A stretch of 64,000 nt of DNA. Source: CAWCAL01 sp963695075 (GTDB lineage Bacteria; Actinomycetota; Acidimicrobiia; Acidimicrobiales; CAWCAL01). Below the pieces are notes generated by a model, which searched no databases, was not told the DNA's origin, and saw only the letters and a list, made by a program, of their open reading frames with translations. This document shows positions 41,043 to 50,744 of the stretch, piece after piece (within the stretch, counting starts at the first letter, position 1; every line of letters begins with the position of its first letter). The position numbers were made by a program, and so were the translations under genes. The stretch spans positions 744,001 through 808,000 of the forward strand of contig CAVOFR010000007.1 in NCBI GenBank assembly GCA_963695075.1, read 5' to 3'.

Positions 41043-43150
41043 GCATCCACCTCGGGTTCGAGCTGGCGGAGCACGACCACCGCCCACGGGGCGATCTCCC
41101 ACCGATCGCTGCTAGCGACGTCGGCGCCCCGGTCCGAGTCGGCCGACGTGTCGAGCTCGACGGTCCACTCGCTACCGCCGAGCCCTTCGGGGATGAGGAA
41201 GGTGATCGGTTCGGGATGGGCGTTGAACATCATGAGGAAGCTGCCGTTCACGATCGGCTCGCCGCGTGGCCCCGGCGAGACGATGGCCCGCCCGTTGAGG
41301 AACACGGCCAGGGATCGGGCGTAGCCCACGTCCCAGTCCTCGTCGGTCATCTCCTCGCCGGTGGGCGTGTACCAGCCCATGTCGTGCACGTCGGCGCCGC
41401 GGATGGGCTGGCCCTCGAACCAGCGCCGGCGGCGGAAGACGGGGTGGTCCGCTCGGAACCGGACGAGCCGCCCCACGAAGGCGAGCAGCTCGTGATCGAC
41501 GCCTTCCCAGTCGAACCAGGTCACCTCGTTGTCCTGCGCGTACCCGTTGTTGTTGCCGCCCTGGGTCCGGCCGATCTCGTCGCCGCCCAGCAGCATCGGC
41601 ACACCCTGCGAGAGGAGCAGGGTCACCAGCATGGACCGGCGCCGGGTGTTCCGGACCTCGAGGATCTCCGGATCGTCGGTCGGCCCCTCGGCGCCGGAGT
41701 TCCACGAGCGGTTGTGGGACTCGCCGTCCTTGTTGTCCTCGGCGTTGGCCTCGTTGTGCTTGTGGTCGTAGGAGACCAGGTCGGCCAGGGTGAACCCGTC
41801 GTGCGCGGTGATGAAGTTGATGCTGGCCGACGGTCGCCGACCCGACCATGCGTACAGGTCGGAGCTTCCGGTCAGCCGCGACGCGAAGTCGGCCAGCGTC
41901 TCGTCGGCGCTGCGCCAGTAGTCGCGGACACCGTCGCGGTACCGACCGTTCCACTCCGACCACAGCGGCGGGAAGTTGCCGACCTGGTAGCCGCCGTCGC
42001 CGACGTCCCACGGCTCGGCGATCAGCTTGACCCGGTTGATCACGGGGTCCTGGTGGATCAGATCGAAGAACGAGGACAGTCGGTCCACCTCGTGCAGGCC
42101 GCGGGCCAGGGCGGCGGCGAGGTCGAAACGGAATCCGTCGACGTGCATGTCGTCGATCCAGTAGCGCAGGCTGTCCATCATCAGTTGGAGCGACGCCGAG
42201 TGCCGCATGTTGAGACTGTTGCCCGTGCCCGTGAAGTCGACGTACCGGCGGGGGTCGTCGGGGTCGAGCCGGTAGTACGCCGGGTTGTCGAGGCCCTTCA
42301 AAGACAGTAGGGGGCCGAACTGGTTGCCCTCGGCGGTGTGGTTGTAGACGACGTCGAGGATCACCTCGATGCCGGCCTCGTGGAACGCCTTGACCATCGT
42401 CTTGAACTCGGTGACCTGGCCACCGGTGTCGCCCGCCGACGAGTACGGACCGTGCGGAGCGAGGTAGGCGAGCGAGTTGTAGCCCCAGTAGTTGGTCAGC
42501 CCGCGCTCGACGACGGAGTGCTCCGAGACGAAGTGATGGATCGGCATGAGCTCGACCGCGGTGATGCCGAGCTGGGTGAGGTGATCGAGGATCGGCGACG
42601 ACACCATGCCGGCGTAGGTGCCGCGCTGGTCGACCGGTACGCCGGGATGGGTGATCGACATCCCGCGGACGTGGGTCTCGTAGATGACCGTGTTGTGGAA
42701 GGGGATGTCGAGCTGCCGGTCGTCGCCCCAATCGAAGCGGGGGTCGACGACCACCGACTTGGGCATGTGGGGCGCACTGTCCCGATCGTCCCGGGTGTCG
42801 AGGTCGCCGGCGGCGTGGCCGTAGACCTCCTCGCCCCAGTGGATCGGGCCGGCCACCGCCTTGGCATACGGGTCGACCAGCAGCTTCGCCGGGTTGCAGA
42901 GCCGGCCCTCGGAGGGATCCCACGGCCCGTGGACCCGGTACCCGTAGCGTTGGCCGGGTGAAACACCGGGCAGGTAGCCGTGGTGTACGAAAGCGGTCCG
43001 CTCGGGAAGCCGGTAGCGGCTCTCGGTGCCGTTCGCATCGATCAGGCAGACCTCGATCGATTCGGCCAGCTCGGAGTAGACCGCGAAGTTCACGCCGGCG
43101 CCGTCGTAGGTGGCGCCGAGCGGATACATCTCGCCGGGCCAGACGGTCAT
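41039..43150 (-). CDS. glgX: Glycogen debranching enzyme (GH13_11)
   Basis: A 703-residue protein with start MTVWPGEMYPLGATYDG overlapping the glgP stop (ATGA). The CBM48 module is followed by the GH13 barrel: EVILDVVYNHTAEGNQ, the nucleophile Asp in GFRFDLAAALAR, the acid Glu in KLIAEPWDVGDGGYQ, and the third Asp in FITAHDGFTLADLV. GNNNGYAQDNEVTWFDWE is characteristic of GlgX. It hydrolyses alpha-1,6 branches left by phosphorylase. It is the middle gene of the coupled glgP-glgX-glgA run. Confidence 0.95.
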   Translation of the reverse strand: MTVWPGEMYPLGATYDGAGVNFAVYSELAESIEVCLIDANGTESRYRLPERTAFVHHGYLPGVSPGQRYGYRVHGPWDPSEGRLCNPAKLLVDPYAKAVAGPIHWGEEVYGHAAGDLDTRDDRDSAPHMPKSVVVDPRFDWGDDRQLDIPFHNTVIYETHVRGMSITHPGVPVDQRGTYAGMVSSPILDHLTQLGITAVELMPIHHFVSEHSVVERGLTNYWGYNSLAYLAPHGPYSSAGDTGGQVTEFKTMVKAFHEAGIEVILDVVYNHTAEGNQFGPLLSLKGLDNPAYYRLDPDDPRRYVDFTGTGNSLNMRHSASLQLMMDSLRYWIDDMHVDGFRFDLAAALARGLHEVDRLSSFFDLIHQDPVINRVKLIAEPWDVGDGGYQVGNFPPLWSEWNGRYRDGVRDYWRSADETLADFASRLTGSSDLYAWSGRRPSASINFITAHDGFTLADLVSYDHKHNEANAEDNKDGESHNRSWNSGAEGPTDDPEILEVRNTRRRSMLVTLLLSQGVPMLLGGDEIGRTQGGNNNGYAQDNEVTWFDWEGVDHELLAFVGRLVRFRADHPVFRRRRWFEGQPIRGADVHDMGWYTPTGEEMTDEDWDVGYARSLAVFLNGRAIVSPGPRGEPIVNGSFLMMFNAHPEPITFLIPEGLGGSEWTVELDTSADSDRGADVASSDRWEIAPWAVVVLRQLEPEVDA

Positions 43151-45160
43151 CGGTCGCGGACCTCGTCGAGGGCGGGCTGGTAGAGCTGGTCCCGGTAGTC
43201 GGTGACCATGCGCGCCGCGGTGACCCGCGGTCCGAGCGTGCGCCAGTTGTGTCGCATCCGGGCGACCCAGGCCGGAGCCCACGGGCCGCCGGGGCCGTGG
43301 TACTCGGGGACGATGTGGTCGGCCAACAGGTCGAGCGCGGCGGCCGATTCCTCCCGGTCGCGCTCAGCCGGGATCCGCCGCCTCGCTGGAGGGGATGGTC
43401 CAGCCGTTGCTGCCGTCGGCCATCTCGTCCCACCAGCCGTCGCTGATCGAGCAGTTGAGCCCACCGTTCAGTGCGGACTTCTCGCCGCTGGTCCCCGACG
43501 CCTCGTGGGGCCGGACCGGGGTGTTGAGCCAGACGTCGCAGCCGGCGAACATGGCGCGAGCGATCGCCATGTCGTAGTCGGGCAGGAAGAGGAATCGGCC
43601 CCGGGCCCGGGGTGAGCGCCCGTAGGCGACGATGTCGGCCAGGAGGGCCTTGCCGCCGCCGTCGGCGGGGTGAGCCTTGCCGGCGAACACGAACTGGACC
43701 GGACGGTCGTCGTCGGCCAGGAGCGCGGCCAGCTCGTCCGGATGCCGGAGCAGGAGGGTGGCCCGCTTGTAGGTGGCGAAGCGGCGGGCGAATCCGACGA
43801 TCAGCGCGTCGGGGTCGAGCGTGGCTTCGGTGCGGTCGGCGACCAGCGTGTGCAGCTCGGCCCCACCCGCTCTCCGGATCGACCGAATCCGGTCGTCGTC
43901 CAGCTGGTCGATCCGCTGCCAGGCGTCGGCGTCGCCGTCGGCCCAGGTCGGTCCGAGCACCTCGTCGAAGGCCTCCTGGAGGCGGGGCGTCACCCACGTA
44001 CGGGCGTGGACGCCGTTGGTGACCGAGCCGATCGCATCGCCGCCGGGGACCGTGGCGAACAGGTCGCGACTGACCGCGCCGTGGAGCTTGGACACGCCGT
44101 TGGCCCGTCCGGCGGCCCGCAGGCAGAAGGCCGCCATGTTGAAGGCGGCCGGCTCGTCGTCCGGGTCGTTTCCGAGGGCCATCAGGTCGGTCATCGAGAC
44201 GTCCCAGCGCTCGGCCCACGGCCTCAGGTAACGCCGAGCCAGCTTGACCTCGAAGCGGTCGATGCCGGCAGGAACCGGGGTGTGGGTGGTGAAGACCAGG
44301 CTCGGGCGGATGTCCCCGAGTGCGTCCTCGAGATCGAGGCCGGCCTGGATCCGGTGGTCGAGCAGCTCGAGGATGAGGAAACCGGCATGGCCCTCGTTGA
44401 GGTGCGTCACGGGGGCGTTCCAGCCGAGGGAGGCGAGCGCCCGGGCGCCCCCGACGCCGAGGACGAGCTCCTGTTCCAGCCGGTGCCGGCGATCGCCGCC
44501 GTAGAGCCGGTCCGTGATCGACCGGTCCTCGGGGCGATTGGCTTCGAGATCGGTGTCGAGCAGCACCAGCGGGACGCGTCCCACGTCGAGGCGCCACACG
44601 CGGGCGGCGACCTCGTGGTCGGCCATGGGGACGGTCACCTCGACGCCGGAGTCGACGCAGCCCAGGGCCTCGGGTTCGTAGGTGGCGTAGCGCTCGGTCT
44701 GCCCGCCATCGGTCAGGCGTTGACGGAAGAAGCCGCCCCGGTAGAAGAGCCCGACGGCGCACAACCGGACACCCAGATCACTGGCGGCCTTCAGGTGATC
44801 GCCGGCCAGGACGCCGAGCCCGCCGGAGTACTGCCGCACCAGTTCGCTGAGCCCGAATTCGGGGGAGAAGTAGGCCACGTCGGGTCGGGCGGGGGCCCGG
44901 TCGGTGAGATCCGCCAGGGTTGCGGCCTCGCTGCTCACCCGGGCCACCAGAGCCGAATCGGCCGTCAGTTCGTCGAGCTGGGCATCATCCAACGCCGCGA
45001 CGATCTGCACCGGGTGCAGCGTCGGGTCGAAGCCGGGAAGGGAGCGGAAGATCGCCTGAACCGGGGGCGACCAGGTCCATCGGTGGTTGCGAGCGAGGGC
45101 GAGGAGCGACTCGCGCAGGCCGAGGGGATCCAAGGCGATGACTCCGGGGAGAGGGTGCAT
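43147..45160 (-). CDS. glgP: Glycogen/alpha-glucan phosphorylase (GT35), with apparent single-base insertion
   Basis: From MHPLPGVIALDP the frame encodes the actinobacterial-type phosphorylase: FSPEFGLSELVRQYSGGLGV, THLNEGHAGFLILELL, and EASGTSGEKSALNGG, where Lys is the PLP anchor. It then runs into a stop at 43364. The next frame carries the expected C terminus (RDREESAAALDLLADHIVPE to YRDQLYQPALDEVRDR). One surplus base in the run 43364-43380 accounts for the break and restoring it gives DPAERDREES and about 670 residues. Length 2014 nt is one over a multiple of three. It releases glucose-1-phosphate from chain ends and is the first gene of the coupled run. Confidence 0.88.
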
Positions 45161-45274
45161 TCGGGGGGTCCTGTGAGGCTATCCGGCTCCGTGATCCTCG
45201 CCGGTCCAACCGTTGCGGCCCCGGGTCTCATGGAAGTTGGGGTGGTCGACCTCGGTGGAGCGATTCTCGAGCGA

Positions 45275-45314
45275 CGGAGCCGTCGGTTGGCGACGGTGGC
45301 GGACCAGATTTCGG
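45275..45314 (-). repeat. 40-nt hairpin element, copy 6
   Basis: Hairpin CCGTCG-GTTGG-CGACGG then GGACCAGATTTCGG at 45301-45314. It lies 17 nt after the stop of the minus-strand gene 45332-45673, upstream of glgP. Confidence 0.85.
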
Positions 45315-45331
45315 TGTGGGGCTTGGAGGCG

Positions 45332-45673
45332 CTACGGCTCCATGACGACCCAGCCCCGGCGCTGGAGCTCCGCAGCGAGGAGGTCGGTCGGGAGCTTCTG
45401 CAGCACCGCGCCGTACTTCGACCGGCGGCGGTCCGTCGTCGGCGGGGTCGCCGGCGCCGCAGCCGGCTCGCCTCCGTCCTGCTCGGCTTCGAGCTGGGCG
45501 ATCAGCTCGTCGGCCTCGTCCTTGGTGAACTTGCCGCCGGCCTGACGCTGGGTGAGCCCGAGCGGACCGCGAGCGTCCCGGAAGTCGGTGTGACCGGCGG
45601 CGTGGATCAGCTCGGTGAGCTGTTGCACCTGCCGGTGGGAAGCGGGGTACCCCTTGGATTCGCCGAAGGCCAT
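45332..45673 (-). CDS. Small conserved-looking hypothetical protein
   Basis: A 113-residue protein starting MAFGESKGYPASHRQ. The core QVQQLTELIHAAGHTDFRDARG then LGLTQRQAGGKFTKDEADEL and LIAQLEAEQDG resembles a small helical module found C-terminal in some helicases and nucleases. This is by eye and uncertain. The C-terminal part (GAVLQKLPTDLLAAELQRR) looks like a second short helix pair of the kind found in recombination-related proteins. The frame is open upstream but overlaps the arginase gene antisense, so I use this start. The 40-nt element follows its stop. Confidence 0.55.
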   Translation of the reverse strand: MAFGESKGYPASHRQVQQLTELIHAAGHTDFRDARGPLGLTQRQAGGKFTKDEADELIAQLEAEQDGGEPAAAPATPPTTDRRRSKYGAVLQKLPTDLLAAELQRRGWVVMEP

Positions 45674-45730
45674 GACCTCATCCTCGCAGGCGGGTGCGAC
45701 ACCGACCGGCACCCTCTCGGCCGTCCGGCT

Positions 45731-45736
45731 TACCAT
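45731..45736 (+). promoter_or_regulatory. -10 box for the arginase-family gene
   Basis: TACCAT lies 9 nt before the ATG, the spacing expected for a leaderless or near-leaderless mRNA. It matches the TANNNT boxes upstream of other genes here. Confidence 0.35.
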
Positions 45737-45745
45737 GCCGACCCA

Positions 45746-46585
45746 ATGGCCATCGCTTCCGTCTCGATCGACGACGTCGGTCCGGGCCTCGTCGTCCTGT
45801 GCGGCATCGGCGTCGACGCCAACTCGTCGCACCTCCCGGGCGCCGCTCTCGCACCGGCCGCCGTCCGGGGCCAGCTGCACAGCGGCTCGGCCAACTTCAC
45901 CACCGAGTCGGGGGTCGACATCAGCCCGCTGCTGGCCGACGTCGGTGACCTCGCCGTCGCCAACCAGGCCGGGTCCGACGCCGACGCCGATCTGATCACC
46001 GAGCGCATCGGCGCGATCCTGACCCGCGGCGCCGCACCGCTGGTTCTGGGCGGCGATCATTCGATCACCTTTCCCATCCTGCGGGCCGTCCGGGCCGCCC
46101 ACACCGACCTCACCGTCGTCCACGTCGACGCCCACCCCGACCTCTACGACGAGCTGGACGGCAATCGGCTCAGCCACGCGTCGCCGTTCGCCCGGATCAT
46201 GGAGCACGGGCTGTGCGATCGCCTCGTCCAGATCGGGATCCGCACCGCCAACGCCCACCAGCGCGAGCAGGTCGACCGGTTCGGCGTCGAGACGGTCGAG
46301 GCCCGCTCGTTCGGCGGGTTCGATCCGGCGACCGTCGGCGGACCGACCTACGTCACCATCGACCTCGACGGCCTCGATCCCGCCTTCGCCCCCGGCGTCT
46401 CCCACCACGAGCCGGGCGGGCTCACCACCCGGCAGGTCCTCGAACTGGTGGCCGCGCTTCCCGGTCCCGTCGTCGGGGCCGACATCGTCGAGCTCAACCC
46501 CACCCGCGACGTCGTCGACATGACCGCCATGGTCGCGGCCAAGCTCGTGAAGGAGCTCTGCGCCCGGATCGCCGCCGACTCCTGA
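45746..46585 (+). CDS. Arginase/agmatinase-family hydrolase (ureohydrolase)
   Basis: A 279-residue protein with near-leaderless start MAIASVSIDDV. The dinuclear Mn ligands are all present: GGDHSITFPI (about 102-111), VVHVDAHPDLYD (about 125-136), and TIDLDGLDPAFAPGVSH. HHEPGGLTTRQVL and ADIVELNP are also typical. The substrate range covers arginine, agmatine, guanidinobutyrate and formiminoglutamate; residues that separate these are not clear. No other amino-acid gene is nearby, so it appears to be a single transcription unit. Confidence 0.93.
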   Translation: MAIASVSIDDVGPGLVVLCGIGVDANSSHLPGAALAPAAVRGQLHSGSANFTTESGVDISPLLADVGDLAVANQAGSDADADLITERIGAILTRGAAPLVLGGDHSITFPILRAVRAAHTDLTVVHVDAHPDLYDELDGNRLSHASPFARIMEHGLCDRLVQIGIRTANAHQREQVDRFGVETVEARSFGGFDPATVGGPTYVTIDLDGLDPAFAPGVSHHEPGGLTTRQVLELVAALPGPVVGADIVELNPTRDVVDMTAMVAAKLVKELCARIAADS

Positions 46586-46744
46586 CCCGGCGGGATCGGC
46601 GGGAGCGTCGCCACCGTCACCACCCATGATGCCTCTTGCCCGTCGAGGCGGTATCGTGCGCGGCGTCCGCGGCGTACGGCTCGGACCGGGGCGGGCATCG
46701 GCGGCTCGCCCGGAGCACAAGCCAAGCGGCGATTCGAGGTCATC

Positions 46745-48041
46745 GTGTCCAGCTACCAGCAGCACCACCATCGATCTGTCCCAGGTCGACTTCAACGATC
46801 CGAGGACCTTCGACGATCCGTGGGAGATCTACGCCCAGCTTCGCGACCTCGAGACGCTGCACTACGACGAGGCCAACGATCTCTACATCGGTGCTCGCCA
46901 CGAGGACGTCTTCCACGTCAGTCGCGAGACCGAGACCTACTGCAGCGGTTTCGGCGTACGACCCGTCATCGCCGGCGACATGTCGCTCATCACCCTCGAC
47001 GGTTCCGAGCACACCCGCACCCGCCGGCTCATCAACCAGGGATTCACACCCCGGCAGGTACGCGCCATGATCCCCCACATGCGGGCCCTCACCAACGAGA
47101 TCCTGGACGAGATCGCCGAACGGGGCTCGATCGACTTCGTCGAGGACTTCGCCATCCACGTGCCCCTGATCATCATCTGCGAGATGATGGGCCTCGACCC
47201 CGAACAGCGCATGAAGATGTACCGCTGGTCCGACGACATGATGGACGGCGACGGCCACTCCGCCCCCGACTCGCCCCAACTCCTCCGGGCCACGGATTCC
47301 TTCGTCGAATACGCCGAGATGTGCGCCACGCTCATCGCCGAGCGCCGCGCCGACCCCTCCGACGACCTGATCAGCGTGCTCACGCAGGCCTTCGACTCGG
47401 GTGCCATCGAGGAGAAGGAGGACAAGCCCTACCAGGGGCTGACCGCCGAGCAGATCGCCGAGCGCGAGTCCCTGGAGAAGCTCGACGACAACGAGCTACT
47501 GGGTTTTCTCGTCATCCTGCTGGTCGCCGGCAACGAGACCACCCGCAACGCGATCACCGGCGGCATGCTGGCGCTCAGCCGGTTCCCCGAGCAGAAGCAG
47601 GCATTGCTCGACCACCTCGACGACGACGCGTTCATGGACCTGGCGGTCGACGAGATCATCCGGTTCGTGTCACCGGTGATCGGCTTCATCCGCACCGTCA
47701 CCCGCGACCACACCTACCGGGGTACCGACCTGAAGGAAGGCGACCGGATCCTGATGCTCTACGGGTCGGCCAACCGCGACACGTCCGTCTTCGACGAGCC
47801 CGACCAGCTCGATCTGACCCGCGACCCCAACCCGCACATGGCCTTCGGTATCGGTCCGCACTTCTGCCTGGGGGCGAACCTGGCACGCGCCGAGGTGAAG
47901 ACGGTCTTCCAGGAGCTCTTCTCCCGCCTGCCCGACATCGCCGTGCCCGATGGGATCGGGCCCAGCCGGGGTGATTCGTCGCTGGTCCTCGCTCTTCAGG
48001 AGATGCAGACCGAGTTCACGGCGTGCCCGGTGGCTCACTGA
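46745..48041 (+). CDS. Cytochrome P450 (apparent single-base insertion at the N terminus)
   Basis: The P450 body is clear: I-helix LLVAGNETTRNAITGG, ExxR in VDEIIRFVSPVIGFIRT, and heme ligand Cys in AFGIGPHFCLGANLAR. GTG at 46745 with GAGG 5 nt upstream is the natural start. That frame reads VSSYQQHHH; removing one T at 46754 gives VSSTSSTTIDLSQVDFND, the expected N terminus. Length 1297 nt is one over a multiple of three. An open frame from 46626 would avoid the indel but lacks a ribosome-binding site and adds an implausible Arg-rich head. The family resembles actinobacterial CYP107/CYP125-like enzymes; substrate unknown. Confidence 0.82.
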
Positions 48042-49432
48042 GCACTCCGGCGGCCGGGACCGGCCGTTTCGCGGTGATCGGTGCCGGCCTGTCCGGGCTC
48101 GCCGCGGCACACCATCTCCGCCGGCTCCGCCCCGAGGCGGACCTGCACGTCCTCGACGGTGCCGACCGGGTCGGCGGCATGATCGAGACCATCCGCGACG
48201 ACGGCTGTGTGATCGAGCGCGGTCCCGAGGGCGTCGTCAGCACGAAACCGGAGGCTCTCGAACTGATCCACGAGCTCGGTCTCGACGACCGGTTGCTCAT
48301 CGACGGCCCCGCTCCCCGCCGGAGCTTCATCGTGCGAGGCGGCGAGCTTCGGCCGCTGCCCTACGGCATCCTCGATCCCACCCGATCCACCGTCCGGCAC
48401 TTCCTCACCTCGCCGCTGCTCTCGTGGCGAGGCAGGCTCCGCATCCTGGCCGAACCGTTCGTTCGCCGCCGGACGGACCCGACCGACGAGAGCGTGGCCG
48501 GCTTCGTCACCCGTCGGTTCGGGTCGGAGCTGCTCGACGAGCTGATCGGGCCCCTGGTGGCCGGGATCCACGGTGGTGACGCCGACCTCCTCAGTGCCCG
48601 CATGGTGCTACCGGCTTTCCACCGACTGGAACAGCAGGGTTCCAGTGTCGTGATCGCCGCGGCCCGGACGTCTCCGGCGCAGCGGGCGCTTCCCCCGCTG
48701 GTGAGCCTCCGTCCCGGGATGGACATCCTCACCGAGACCCTGGCCGAAACCCTCGGCGCCGCCGTGGAGCTGGGCAGCAGGGTCACCCGGCTCGACCTCG
48801 GTGACCAGATCGTCGTCCACCGCGACGGTGGGGCATCCCTCGATCTCGACGGGGTGGTGCTGGCCGTCCCCGGCCATCTCGCCGCGGACCTCCTCCGCCC
48901 CCATCACGACCGGCTGGCGGACGCGTTGGCGTCACTGCCGGCCACCGACTCGCAGACGGTCACGATCCGGTGGAGTGTCGCCGACGTGGATCATCCGATG
49001 GAGGGCACCGGGTTCATCGTTCCGGCCGGCGAAGGCCGGCGCCTCGCGGCCTGCACGTGGATCGGCGCCAAGTGGCACGATCGGGTCCCGGACGACACCG
49101 TGATGGTCCGATGCTTCCTGAGGGCGCCGGGGGCGTCCGACGAGGAGCTCGTCGCCATCGCCATCGAGGAGCTCGGCGATCTGATGGGCATCACGGCCCC
49201 GCCGCAGAGGGTCTACCCGTGGCAGACCCGGCGTGCCCTGCCGGTGTCGGCCCTGGGCCATGCCGACCGGGTGGCCGAGATCCATCGGCTCGCCGGCGGG
49301 CTCGGCCGGGTGGCCCTGGCCGGTGCCGGACTCGAGGGTGCCGGGCTTCCCGCCTGCATCGTGAGCGGCCGGCGCGCGGCGGAAGCCGTCGCCGCCCCCG
49401 ATGCGAATTCAGGAATACGGTGGCCGGCGTGA
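48023..49432 (+). CDS. Protoporphyrinogen/coproporphyrinogen oxidase (HemY type)
   Basis: A 469-residue flavoprotein. GTG start (VPGGSLSTPAAG) lies inside the P450 3' end, an overlap of 19 nt. The FAD motif FAVIGAGLSGLAAAHHLRRL, DGADRVGGMIETI, RGPEGVVSTKPEAL, and the typical LDELIGPLVAGIHGGDADLL with SARMVLPAF identify the HemY/PPOX family. It oxidises the porphyrinogen ring with O2 in heme synthesis. Coupling to a P450, which needs heme, is unusual and may be functional. The C-terminal AGAGLEGAGLPACIVSG also binds FAD. Downstream FAD oxidoreductase overlaps by GTGA. Confidence 0.85.
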   Translation: MPGGSLSTPAAGTGRFAVIGAGLSGLAAAHHLRRLRPEADLHVLDGADRVGGMIETIRDDGCVIERGPEGVVSTKPEALELIHELGLDDRLLIDGPAPRRSFIVRGGELRPLPYGILDPTRSTVRHFLTSPLLSWRGRLRILAEPFVRRRTDPTDESVAGFVTRRFGSELLDELIGPLVAGIHGGDADLLSARMVLPAFHRLEQQGSSVVIAAARTSPAQRALPPLVSLRPGMDILTETLAETLGAAVELGSRVTRLDLGDQIVVHRDGGASLDLDGVVLAVPGHLAADLLRPHHDRLADALASLPATDSQTVTIRWSVADVDHPMEGTGFIVPAGEGRRLAACTWIGAKWHDRVPDDTVMVRCFLRAPGASDEELVAIAIEELGDLMGITAPPQRVYPWQTRRALPVSALGHADRVAEIHRLAGGLGRVALAGAGLEGAGLPACIVSGRRAAEAVAAPDANSGIRWPA

Positions 49433-50721
49433 CCGATGCGACGTGGACCGAGCCGGCCCGGGATCTGCCGATCATCGCGCGACCCGATGTGCTGGTGGTG
49501 GGCGCCGGCTCGGCCGGCGTGGCCGCCGCCCTGGCCAGCGCTCGGCGAGGCGCTGACACGTGGTTGGTCGAGCGACAGGGCACCGTCGGCGGACTGGCCA
49601 CCTTCGGCCTCGTCAACCTGCTGCTCACGCTCGACGACGGTGAAGGCAACCAGGTCGTGGCGGGGATCTGCCAGGAGGTGGTCGACGCGCTCGACGGCGC
49701 CGGAGCGGCCAGCTACCCGGACCGGTCCGAGTGGGGAAGTGAGGATCCCGGGGCGGTGGAGCGGTGGCGACGATGGGGTCTCATCTGGGGTGCGCCTCCG
49801 GAAGTGGTGAGGTACTCGGTCGCGTTCGAGCCCGAGGCGTTCGTCAACGTCGCCTACGACCTGCTCGAGGCGGCCGGAGTCCGTCTGCGGCTGCACACCG
49901 GCTGCGCCGCGTCGCACACCGTCGACGGGCGTGTCGAAGCGGTCGTCGTCGAGTCGAAGGCGGGGCGTGAGGTCATCATTCCCACCGTCGTCGTCGACAC
50001 GACCGGCGATGGTGACGTGTTCACCTACGCCGGCGCACCGGCCGAGTCCGTGTCGGTCTACCCGTACCAGTGGTTCCGGATGGGCGGCGTCACCGGCATC
50101 GACGAGAGCGACGATCCGTTCGATGGCGGGATCTACTTCCGGACCACCGACAGGGGCCGAGTGCTCGTGCCGTGGGGTGGACCGGGGTCCGCGCCCGACA
50201 AGATCGATCCGGTCGACCCCGATGACCTCACCCGGGCCGAGCTCGACTGCCGCCGCGCGGTGATGGCCGAGGTCGGGCGACTGAAGGACGAGGCCCCGGG
50301 CTTCGCCGACGCCTGGCTCGACGACATCGCCCGCAACCTGGGGATCACCGAATCACGACGACTGGTCGGTGACTACGTGCTCGTGAAGGACGACGGCGAC
50401 CGTCGCTTCGACGACTCGGTCGCTCGGACCGGCCACTGGACAAAGCGCGGCGTCACCTACGACATCCCGTACCGGTGCCTGACCAGTCCGGCGCTGACCA
50501 ACCTGGTCACCGCGGGTCGGTGCATCTCGGCGAGCCGCTACGTGCACCAGGCCACCAAGGAGATCCCGGCGTCCATGGCGACGGGCGAGGCTGCCGGCGC
50601 GGCCGCGGTCGCCGCGCTCGGCGTCGACGGGCGCGTGCACGACGTCGATGTCGATGCCCTTCGTCGCGACCTCGCAGCCGGCAGGGCGATGGTGGGTGGC
50701 GGGAGCCTCGACCGCTCATGA
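49429..50721 (+). CDS. FAD-dependent oxidoreductase
   Basis: A 430-residue protein with GTG start overlapping the hemY-type stop (GTGA). FAD motif VLVVGAGSAGVAAALASARR then TWLVERQGTVGGLATFG, with the family VDTTGDGDVFTYAGAP segment and a C-terminal LVTAGRCISASRYVHQATKE and SMATGEAAGAAAVAAL. This is the PF12831-type FAD family of unknown substrates. It forms a coupled set of three redox genes with the P450 and the HemY-type oxidase. It is convergent with the GMC oxidoreductase gene. Confidence 0.85.
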   Translation: MTDATWTEPARDLPIIARPDVLVVGAGSAGVAAALASARRGADTWLVERQGTVGGLATFGLVNLLLTLDDGEGNQVVAGICQEVVDALDGAGAASYPDRSEWGSEDPGAVERWRRWGLIWGAPPEVVRYSVAFEPEAFVNVAYDLLEAAGVRLRLHTGCAASHTVDGRVEAVVVESKAGREVIIPTVVVDTTGDGDVFTYAGAPAESVSVYPYQWFRMGGVTGIDESDDPFDGGIYFRTTDRGRVLVPWGGPGSAPDKIDPVDPDDLTRAELDCRRAVMAEVGRLKDEAPGFADAWLDDIARNLGITESRRLVGDYVLVKDDGDRRFDDSVARTGHWTKRGVTYDIPYRCLTSPALTNLVTAGRCISASRYVHQATKEIPASMATGEAAGAAAVAALGVDGRVHDVDVDALRRDLAAGRAMVGGGSLDRS

Positions 50722-50744
50722 TCGGATCCGATCCGACGCCGGGG

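Noticed and set aside
41172..44762. A 1196-codon minus-strand open frame across the glycogen genes
   Set aside because: It is Arg/Pro/Gly-rich and lies in a different frame from GlgX and GlgP, both of which have full catalytic motifs.
43670..45745. A long plus-strand open frame leading into the arginase-family gene
   Set aside because: It is antisense to glgP and upstream sequence, and arginase homology begins only at 45746 next to a -10 box.
46626..46744. Upstream ATG at 46626 as the P450 start
   Set aside because: No ribosome-binding site, and the added residues are Arg/Gly/Ser-rich and unlike any P450 N terminus. GTG at 46745 has GAGG at the right distance and restores a normal N terminus with one base removed.
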